The translations under genes were made by a program, and so were the position numbers. The notes under the pieces are model-generated. The model was not told the origin of the DNA. It did not search any database and saw only the letters and a list, made by a program, of their open reading frames with translations. A DNA stretch of 14,594 nucleotides, taken from Yaniella flava. Lineage in GTDB: Bacteria > Actinomycetota > Actinomycetes > Actinomycetales > Micrococcaceae. The first letter of the stretch is position 1. Each line of letters opens with the position of its first letter. Positions 1 through 5,632 of this stretch are shown here, in pieces. The DNA lies in assembly GCF_039529295.1 (NCBI RefSeq), contig NZ_BAAAMN010000038.1:1-14594 (forward strand), read 5' to 3'.

Positions 1-105
1 CGACTCAGAATGTTGCTGATCGCAGGCGGCCTAGACCACCAACCCCACCCTTAAACCGGAAGAGCCCATAAACAACGTCATACCGCCCAGCGGGTCTTTG
101 ACCGC

Positions 106-1299
106 TTGGTGACCGAGCACGATTATCCAGGCTCGTATTCCCCAGTCCAGCGCTTTGTGAAACAATGGCGTGCTGAACACCGCCAACCCTCGGAAGGCTA
201 TGGTGAATTGGATTGGTCTGCGGGGACCATCCAGGTCGATTTCGGCCAAGCCGAAGCGATTATCGCCGGAGTACGGTTGGTGTTGCACGTGTTGGTGGTG
301 ACGTTCCCGTTTTCCAATATGCGCTTCGCCCAGGCCTACCGCGGTGAGACCGCTGAATGCGTCTGCCACGGGCTGCGCACTATTTTTGAACACATCGGGC
401 TAGTACCCACCCTCATGATTTTCGACAACGCCACCGGAATCGGGAAACGCGTCGCCGATAAAGTCATTGAAACCACGTTGTTCTCAGCGTTCCGGTTACA
501 TTACCGCACCCATTCTCGGTACTGTAACCCGGCGTCTGGCCATGAGAAAGGTAGCGTGGAAAACGCGGTGGGGTTCTTACGTCGCAATCTTATGGTGCCG
601 GAACCCCACGCGGTGTCCTTGGAAGCACTCAACACCACGTTATTAGCCCAATGCGACGAATTAGCCGGTGAACAGCATTACCGGCATGATGTCCCCATCC
701 GCCAGTTATTTGACCAGGATCTGGCGGCGTGTTTACCGTTACCCGGCATCGGATTTGACCCGGTGCGCTATGAACCCCGCAAAACGGATAAACGCGGGTA
801 TATCACCGTGGAATCCAACACCTATGCCGCCGGCCCAGCATTCCATAGCCGGGCGTTGACCGTGGGCATCCGAGCAGACACCATCGAGATCCTCGATGAA
901 CACGCCAACCCAGTGGTGACCTTCCAACGTGTATTTGGTCATCACCCCGACACAATTTTCCAGCCAGCAGCCCTCTTACCCCTCTTAGCAACCAAACCTG
1001 GTAGTTGGTCACACTCCCTGGTCCGGACTGCTGTATCAGACCCGTTACGCGACTGGTTAGATACCGCCAGCATGCCCCAACGGCGCAAAGCCTTTACTGG
1101 GTTGGCTGCCGCGGCCCAGGCCACCGACTTTGACACCGCCACCACCGCGGCCACCACCCTGATTACCACCGGCGATACGCCCTCCAGTGCGGCCTTGGGC
1201 ATGTTGGCCCGCCGGATGGCACAAGGCAGCCAGCCAACCACGACCGTGGTGAATCTGGACGTGTATGACCAACTGACCGATCGGAAGGCCACCGCGTGA
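106..1299 (+). CDS. istA: IS21-family transposase IstA, 5'-truncated or disrupted
   Basis: This is the DDE-type transposase of an IS21 element, which cuts and joins the element ends with help from IstB. The integrase-like core is intact: VDFG (D45), FDNATG (D107) and GHEKGSVEN (E152) provide the catalytic triad (numbering from the TTG at 106). A beta-barrel-like C-terminal part follows, with RGYITVESNTY near residue 240. The 397 residues are short for IstA, which usually has about 100 more N-terminal residues carrying a helix-turn-helix. The family-typical block KQRHTAQRVFDRL begins at 70, upstream of any start codon, and an in-frame TAA lies at 52-54. The reading frame is therefore either interrupted there or the preceding part is in another frame, and the copy may be inactive. 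The stop overlaps the istB start. Confidence 0.88.
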   Translation: MVTEHDYPGSYSPVQRFVKQWRAEHRQPSEGYGELDWSAGTIQVDFGQAEAIIAGVRLVLHVLVVTFPFSNMRFAQAYRGETAECVCHGLRTIFEHIGLVPTLMIFDNATGIGKRVADKVIETTLFSAFRLHYRTHSRYCNPASGHEKGSVENAVGFLRRNLMVPEPHAVSLEALNTTLLAQCDELAGEQHYRHDVPIRQLFDQDLAACLPLPGIGFDPVRYEPRKTDKRGYITVESNTYAAGPAFHSRALTVGIRADTIEILDEHANPVVTFQRVFGHHPDTIFQPAALLPLLATKPGSWSHSLVRTAVSDPLRDWLDTASMPQRRKAFTGLAAAAQATDFDTATTAATTLITTGDTPSSAALGMLARRMAQGSQPTTTVVNLDVYDQLTDRKATA

Positions 1300-2021
1300 C
1301 CACCAGTGACGATATTCTTGCCCTGGGCAAGGAAACCTCATTGACGACCAGCGTCTTAGCCGACTGGATCCAACACGGCACCCCCAAACAACGCGAATAC
1401 CTCCACGGATTATTGACCGCCGAAGTCACCTCCCGGCAAGCCTCGCGCCGCCACCGGCTGTTACGAGCCGCCAAACTGCCCACCATGAAAACCTTCGATG
1501 GCTATGACTGGACCGCAGTGCATTTCCCACCCGATTACGGCCGCGACCAGCTGACCAGCCTCGAGTTCATCGAACACGCCCAAGACCTCGTGCTCTACGG
1601 CGACGTTGGCACCGGCAAAACCCACCTAGGCATCGCCCTGGCCGCGGCAGCATGCCACCAAGGCATCCCCGCACGGTATTTCACCACCGCATCACTAGTC
1701 ATGCACCTACGCCAAGCCAAAGACCACCACCGGTTAGACAAAGAACTCGCCGCCCTGGCCAGAAACCGGTTACTGGTCCTTGACGAACTGGGCTACGTCC
1801 CCATCGATGCCGAAGGCTCCCGACTGCTCTTCCAAGTCATCGCCGACGGCTACGAACAACGCAGCCTGGTGATCACCACCAACCTGGAATTCTCCCGCTG
1901 GGGCAGCATCTTCGGTGACGATACCATGGCCGCCGCTATCATCGATCGCATTGTCCACCACGGCCGGTTACTCCAATTCCGTGGGGATTCCTACCGCGTG
2001 AAAAACGCTCTGATGAAATAA
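1296..2021 (+). CDS. istB: IS21-family ATP-binding helper protein IstB
   Basis: This AAA+ ATPase assists IstA in target selection and strand transfer, and is related to DnaC/DnaA-type ATPases. The 241 residues are full length for the family. Walker A is GDVGTGKTH (102-110), Walker B is LLVLDELG (159-166, D163 and E164), a sensor-type TTN lies at 194-196, and the family C-terminal signature DRIVHHGRLLQFRGDSYR is at 217-234. The N-terminal 60 residues form the usual charged helical segment. The GTG start at 1296 overlaps the istA stop (GTGA), which indicates translational coupling. No damage is visible. If istA is broken, this protein would have a partner only from another copy in the genome. 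Confidence 0.95.
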   Translation: MTTSDDILALGKETSLTTSVLADWIQHGTPKQREYLHGLLTAEVTSRQASRRHRLLRAAKLPTMKTFDGYDWTAVHFPPDYGRDQLTSLEFIEHAQDLVLYGDVGTGKTHLGIALAAAACHQGIPARYFTTASLVMHLRQAKDHHRLDKELAALARNRLLVLDELGYVPIDAEGSRLLFQVIADGYEQRSLVITTNLEFSRWGSIFGDDTMAAAIIDRIVHHGRLLQFRGDSYRVKNALMK

Positions 2022-2050
2022 CCCTACCTCCACAGAAAGCACAACCAATC

Positions 2051-2299
2051 ATGAGCCTCACCTCAGAAATACCCGACGCCCAGCAGACACACGATCACTG
2101 GCACAGCTACATCAATCAGCGCCTCGACCGCGCCAACACACTACTGGAGACAATCAGCACCACCATAGAGACCGTGGACCCACACAACCGGGAACATGCC
2201 GCAGACCTACTCGACGCTGCCATCCAAAACCTGCAGCGGCTCCACGACCGCTTCGGGCCACCACCAACCCAAGACGACCCCGACAATCCACCCTTCTAA
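2051..2299 (+). CDS. small hydrophilic protein encoded inside the IS21 element
   Basis: This is an 82-residue ORF with ATG start 29 bp after the istB stop and before the right end of the element. An AGAAAG sequence about 12 bp upstream could serve as a ribosome binding site. The product is hydrophilic, with a central helical stretch (about residues 20-66, with spaced leucines in LLETI, DLLDAAI and LQRL) and an acidic, proline-rich tail (PPPTQDDPDNPP). No known domain is recognised. Its placement in line with istA and istB suggests a passenger or accessory gene of the element. It could also be a chance ORF in the GC-rich right end. Confidence 0.5.
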   Translation: MSLTSEIPDAQQTHDHWHSYINQRLDRANTLLETISTTIETVDPHNREHAADLLDAAIQNLQRLHDRFGPPPTQDDPDNPPF

Positions 2300-2317
2300 C
2301 CCCAAAAATCACTAAGG

Positions 2318-2401
2318 ATCCGGCCATATTGCTCTTTTGGCCGGAAAACACGCTCACGTGGCCGGATTCTTACCGCTTTAATGGCCGACTTCTTATTGAC
2401 A
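2318..2401. repeat. IS21 right end with repeated CGGCCA motifs
   Basis: Read on the plus strand, near-identical 14-mers TGGCCGGATTCTTA (2359-2372) and TGGCCGACTTCTTA (2382-2395) lie 23 bp apart. A third TGGCCGGA is at 2338-2345, 21 bp further in. The 2338-2345 copy also pairs with TCCGGCCA at 2319-2326 to give an 8-bp inverted repeat with an 11-nt loop. Multiple short direct repeats at each end are the usual arrangement of IS21 transposase binding sites. The terminus is at 2401. Confidence 0.65.
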
Positions 2402-2942
2402 AAACACACCTGGCCATATCCGACTGAACCGTTTTGCTCCACCCAATCATCCGCGCGTGAGCGCGCACAATCGGCCCGCCCATGCGAGCACTGCGTGGAT
2501 CCAAACACACCGGCGATTTCGGGTGCACCTCCCACGGTCCCACCGGCTGGTCAGCAACATAGCAATCCAACCGCTCTTTGGGGGCCTCAGGTGGACTGGC
2601 AAACAGCTACCAACATCCCTCGTGCTCACCCATCGTCCCATCAACGAGGCGCGCACCATCCAGACCCTGCAGTCGATGCTCTGCAACAAATTTCAACCCG
2701 GTCTCATCGAGTTCAAATAGCGTCGGCGGTCCAGTATCGACCATCGCCGGGAGCACATAGGTTGCACCGGCATGCTCGACGATCTGCGCATACGATAAAT
2801 GTCCTCCACCAACCGGCAGTTCTACCGGTAACCAGGTGCCATCTGCATACGCAAAGATCTCTCCCTTGCCCGTGCCCGCGTGCATCACCTCGGCACAGAG
2901 CCGACCATTGTGATACCCACATGGGTCAGCAACAAACGCCAA
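2402..2942 (-). pseudogene. remnant of a GINT1_N-like sugar-transferase-associated gene
   Basis: The minus-strand frame from 2942 reads ADPCGYHNGRLCAEV, then TGKGEIFAY, GGHLSYAQIVEHAGATYVLP and VDGTMGEHEGCW, an amber codon at 2607-2609, and in the same frame LFASPPEAPKERLDCYVADQ, GPWEVHPKSPVCLDPRSARMGG. This order of motifs (a DPF-like start, HLSYP-like block, VDATLFEHDGRWWLF-like block, SPLGPW-like and NPV..D.RSAR-like blocks) is what I recall of the N-terminal beta-propeller domain shared by glucosamine inositolphosphorylceramide transferase-like and exopolysaccharide-linked formyltransferase-like proteins. The amber sits where the family usually has a second Trp (WWLFA), so TGG to TAG is likely. 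The 5' part is missing (in-frame TGA at 2943-2945), and the 3' part is cut by the IS21 end at 2401. Not functional. Family naming is moderate in confidence. Confidence 0.6.
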
Positions 2943-2964
2943 TCAATGAGGTCTTGGGTCTGAG

Positions 2965-3858
2965 CTAGGCCTCGAGCCGTGCAAGCGGATCTTCTGTGGC
3001 GGTTGCAGTCTTGCGACCACCACGGTTGCTGCGCCAAACATAGCCGATGGCACCCAACAGCGCTGCCCCCAGGATGACAGCCCACCAGGGGAAGCCGGGG
3101 ACTTCGGATTCCATCGGAAATTCGGCGGGCTCCTCGATCTCGGTGCGTTGTCCAGTGACCAACATCCGGTGGGAGTTCACACCGATGGGTGTGCACGTCA
3201 CCAGGGTCAGCAGATCTCGGCTGGTTTCCGGTACCAGGGTTTCGGTTTCATTTGGTAAGACTGCGTCAATGGTGATGACCTCGTAGTGCAGCTGTTCACC
3301 ATAAGTTTCGATAGTGAAGATATCGCCGGGGACCAGGTCGGGCAGGTCGGTGAACATCCGATGGTTTGCCAGTCCCGAATGAGCGGTTATTACCGAATGA
3401 GTGCCCTCCCCACCCACGGGTAAGGCCGTGCCATACAGGTGGCCGACCCCCTTGAGTAGGGTCTCTTCCGTTGTCCCGTGATAAATCGGCATATCCACAT
3501 TGATTTCCGGGATGACCACCCGGCCCATCACACCGGTTGGGACACCTTCTAATTCTCTTAGGTACTCTTGATAGGGCTGCGAGTCGAGGCCGGCCAGTCC
3601 CTGGGTGAAGGGGTCAAATGCGCCCCCGGCATTGAGGCCTGCGTTATATTCTCGGGCACTGTGCAGCACGGCGTCACGCTCGGCTTGGGTGGTCTGGTCG
3701 ACTTCAATACTGTATTGGCCCAGCAGATCCGACTGATTATATTGCGAAAACCAGTTTGCCGTCATGGGATACAGCAACACCAGCACCCCCAGCAGTGCGA
3801 CGGTCAGAAATTGCAGTTGATTTTTCAGCGGGGTTTTGCGTTGTGGCTTGTCAGTCAT
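2965..3858 (-). CDS. srtC: class C (pilus-assembly) sortase
   Basis: This membrane-bound transpeptidase polymerises pilin subunits by cleaving their LPLTG signal and joining it to a pilin lysine. It has 297 residues from the ATG at 3858, chosen because it has a GAGG site upstream and an ATGA overlap with the preceding gene. A GTG at 3891 is the longer alternative. Features in order: N-terminal helix 17-37; DPF at 82-84, matching the lid motif that covers the active site in class C enzymes; catalytic His in TAHSG (H160); catalytic Cys in TLVTCTP (C222); Arg in HRMLVTGQR (R231); C-terminal membrane helix about 258-275 followed by RSNRGGRK. The two membrane anchors and the lid set it apart from housekeeping sortases. 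It is the last gene of the pilus operon. The two LPLTG proteins upstream are its evident substrates. Confidence 0.95.
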   Translation of the reverse strand: MTDKPQRKTPLKNQLQFLTVALLGVLVLLYPMTANWFSQYNQSDLLGQYSIEVDQTTQAERDAVLHSAREYNAGLNAGGAFDPFTQGLAGLDSQPYQEYLRELEGVPTGVMGRVVIPEINVDMPIYHGTTEETLLKGVGHLYGTALPVGGEGTHSVITAHSGLANHRMFTDLPDLVPGDIFTIETYGEQLHYEVITIDAVLPNETETLVPETSRDLLTLVTCTPIGVNSHRMLVTGQRTEIEEPAEFPMESEVPGFPWWAVILGAALLGAIGYVWRSNRGGRKTATATEDPLARLEA

Positions 3859-4034
3859 TTGCGACGATTCCTCAGCAGGTAGATCCCCCACAGCCCAAGG
3901 GCACCCACCAGCAAGATGGTACCGGCCAGGTAGAAGACCGTCGTGGTGGGACCACCGTAGTTTGGTGTTTGGTCGACAATCGACGGTTCGGCGGCGACGA
4001 AGATCTGGTGTACCCAGAACATAACGTGTTGCAT
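3855..4034 (-). CDS. 59-residue single-helix membrane protein of the pilus operon
   Basis: The ATG at 4034 is preceded by AGGAAG at good distance. A longer frame from a GTG at 4109 would start inside the hairpin and is unlikely. The product has a hydrophobic or aromatic N-terminus (MQHVMFWVHQIFVAAEP), a short polar stretch with PNYGGP, one membrane helix (about residues 32-54) and a basic end, RNRRK. Helix plus basic tail look like the C-terminal half of a sortase sorting signal, but no LPXTG precedes it. Its stop overlaps the sortase start (ATGA), so the two are probably co-translated in fixed ratio. I recognise no family. It could be a helper that holds sortase or pilin at the membrane, or a relic of a third pilin gene. 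Coding status is supported by start, RBS and coupling. Confidence 0.72.
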   Translation of the reverse strand: MQHVMFWVHQIFVAAEPSIVDQTPNYGGPTTTVFYLAGTILLVGALGLWGIYLLRNRRK

Positions 4035-4073
4035 GTGACGCTTCCTGCCCGTTGGGCGTGCAATGAAAATGTC

Positions 4074-4110
4074 TGTGCGGGGTGTATCGTTTTGGGATAC
4101 ACCCCGCACA
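4074..4110 (-). terminator. strong intergenic hairpin (partial terminator or attenuator)
   Basis: A perfect 15-bp stem (arms 4074-4088 and 4096-4110) with a 7-nt loop lies between the pilin stop and the small membrane protein gene. The T-run after it on the minus strand is weak (CATTTTCATTG), so it may act as a leaky terminator or as a 3' stabilising structure of the pilin mRNA. Both uses would give more pilin than sortase. A second, smaller stem lies just upstream (4123-4143). Confidence 0.75.
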
Positions 4111-4122
4111 GTGTGTTCAGCT

Positions 4123-4143
4123 CAGCAACCCTTGCGGTTACTG
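4123..4143 (-). other. second, smaller hairpin after the pilin gene
   Basis: CAGTAACC and GGTTGCTG (minus strand; plus-strand arms 4123-4130 and 4136-4143) pair over 8 positions with one G-T wobble around a 5-nt loop. It sits 13 bp after the pilin stop and 12 bp before the 15-bp hairpin, so the pilin transcript would end in two consecutive structures. Confidence 0.45.
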
Positions 4144-4156
4144 GTGAGTTTGGGAC

Positions 4157-5581
4157 TTAGACGTTAGCTTTGCGGTTGCGAGCGTAGAGTCCGCCACCGA
4201 GTGCCAACAGGGCCAGACCAATGACCATGAACAGCCCGGTACCGGCAGCACCGGTCAGAGGCAGATCAAAGTCAGGTTGTTTGTCGTTATCGATCACGAT
4301 GTTCTCGGTTGCAACACCAGCAGTGATTTCCACGGTTCGCACGGTCTCATCAGCCTGGTACCCGGCCGGTGGAGTAACTTCTACCAGGTAGTAGTTGCGG
4401 CTGTTTTCGGCACCGGCGTTCAACGGGCCAATCTCGATCAGGCCATCATCGTTGGTGATGAAGGTTTCTACACCATCAATGCTGATCGGGTTGGTACCAG
4501 CGTCGGCATCTGCCTGGCTGCGGAAGATCTGGAATTCTGCGCCTTCCAGACGGTTGTCGTTATCCGCATCCTCTTTTTGGATCACAACGGAACCCCAGTA
4601 GGTCTCGGCTTCAGGAGTCTCGACTTCATGGTCTTGATCGTTGACCGTGGTGAACTGGATGATGTCGTTTGTGATGACGCCGTCACCGATGTCGGCACCT
4701 TCAGCAATCGTGGTGTTGATGGTGTAGGCCAGATCGCCACCGCTGTTGGCGACGATCGCTGCACGACCGGCTTCGGTCAGTTCGATGGTCACGTTCTTGC
4801 CGTCTTCGGTCACAGTGTAGTGCTCGTCCTGAGTCCAGGCATCACCGTTGTAGGTGAAGTTCGAGACACCGGTGAAGTCCAGACGCTCATCAATCTCATC
4901 AACAAATGAGAAACGGTTCAGCTCATCGTTTGGCGCCAGCTGTGGTGCTTCAGATGAGACGTTCCATGCCACGGTGTCCCCCGGGGCGTAGGCGTTGTCG
5001 TCGGCTTCTGCATCGAGTTCTTTCTCAAGTGCGGTCACCGAGTTCTTCGGGTAGACGTGCAGGTCATAGGTCCAGGTGTCATCAATCGAGGTTGGAATGA
5101 TGACCAGGAACGGCTCGGCCTTGCGTACGATGTTGTTATCGCCGTTGTCATCGCCTTCGGTGACAAGGTAGACGCCGATGGGCAGGTCGTCAAAAGCCAC
5201 CTGACCATTGACGGTCTCGACTGGTCCTTCGACGAGTTCGAGGTCTCCAGCGACGTCGGCCGGGGTCAGATCTTCAATTTGATCCCACTGTGCAGGATCG
5301 GACAGGTCAATGTTGGTGACCCGTTCCAGTGAGAATTCCACGCCGTCCAGCGCCGGTGAATCCACATTCTGCGGTGCACCGGTTGCTGGTTCGCCAGCAA
5401 CGTTGGGTTGTTCGTGTTTGTGAACCGTAATCGAGCCTTCGGCATCGACATCGATGTTGCCATTGGTGATGGTATCAGCGTGAGCAGCAGTGCCCGCACC
5501 GAAGACCGCCAGACTCGCCATGGCAAAGGTACCAAGGCCAGCCACCAGGCGCTTACCCAGACTCAGTTTCTGAGCACCCAT
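4157..5581 (-). CDS. major (backbone) pilin with LPLTG sorting signal, SpaA/FimA type
   Basis: This is the shaft subunit of a sortase-assembled pilus. It has 474 residues from the ATG at 5581, which has AAAGGAAG 8 nt upstream (an upstream in-frame ATG at 5629 lacks one). The signal peptide runs 1-35 (KR, hydrophobic core, AHA then D). The pilin motif WTYDLHVYPKN (170-180) contains Lys179, the expected nucleophile that links to the next subunit. The E-box-like YYLVEVTPPAGY (397-408) lies in the last Cna-B-type domain, with Glu401 a candidate for internal isopeptide bond formation. The sorting signal is LPLTG (440-444), hydrophobic helix, ARNRK tail. The middle part (about 181-330) is a collagen-binding-like beta domain. 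It lies 51 bp downstream of the adhesin gene and ahead of a strong hairpin, consistent with being the most abundant product of the operon. Confidence 0.95.
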   Translation of the reverse strand: MGAQKLSLGKRLVAGLGTFAMASLAVFGAGTAAHADTITNGNIDVDAEGSITVHKHEQPNVAGEPATGAPQNVDSPALDGVEFSLERVTNIDLSDPAQWDQIEDLTPADVAGDLELVEGPVETVNGQVAFDDLPIGVYLVTEGDDNGDNNIVRKAEPFLVIIPTSIDDTWTYDLHVYPKNSVTALEKELDAEADDNAYAPGDTVAWNVSSEAPQLAPNDELNRFSFVDEIDERLDFTGVSNFTYNGDAWTQDEHYTVTEDGKNVTIELTEAGRAAIVANSGGDLAYTINTTIAEGADIGDGVITNDIIQFTTVNDQDHEVETPEAETYWGSVVIQKEDADNDNRLEGAEFQIFRSQADADAGTNPISIDGVETFITNDDGLIEIGPLNAGAENSRNYYLVEVTPPAGYQADETVRTVEITAGVATENIVIDNDKQPDFDLPLTGAAGTGLFMVIGLALLALGGGLYARNRKANV

Positions 5582-5632
5582 AGTGTTCTTCCTTTCGATA
5601 GGTAATGAGTTCATGAGAGATGAGCTCAAGTC

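Larger units (their letters stand above)
1..2401 (+). mobile_element. IS21-family insertion sequence, left end missing from window
   Basis: This is an istA-istB pair plus a small ORF, all on the plus strand. The right end is well defined: read on the minus strand from 2401 it starts TGTCAATAAG, the TGT-type terminus usual for IS21 elements. It is followed by repeated (T/C)CGGCCA motifs that look like transposase binding sites. The end lies inside the remains of a minus-strand gene, so the element inserted into that gene. The left end and target duplication cannot be checked because the window starts inside the element. Confidence 0.85.

Noticed and set aside
2381..2968. 195-codon plus-strand ORF between IS21 and the sortase gene
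   Set aside because: Pro/His/Arg-rich low-complexity product, opposite a better supported minus-strand remnant, and starting inside the IS21 end.
4277..4909. 210-codon ORF on the plus strand opposite the pilin gene
   Set aside because: It lies wholly antisense to a gene with clear pilin motifs, and its sequence is a hydrophobic mirror of that gene with no RBS or domain.
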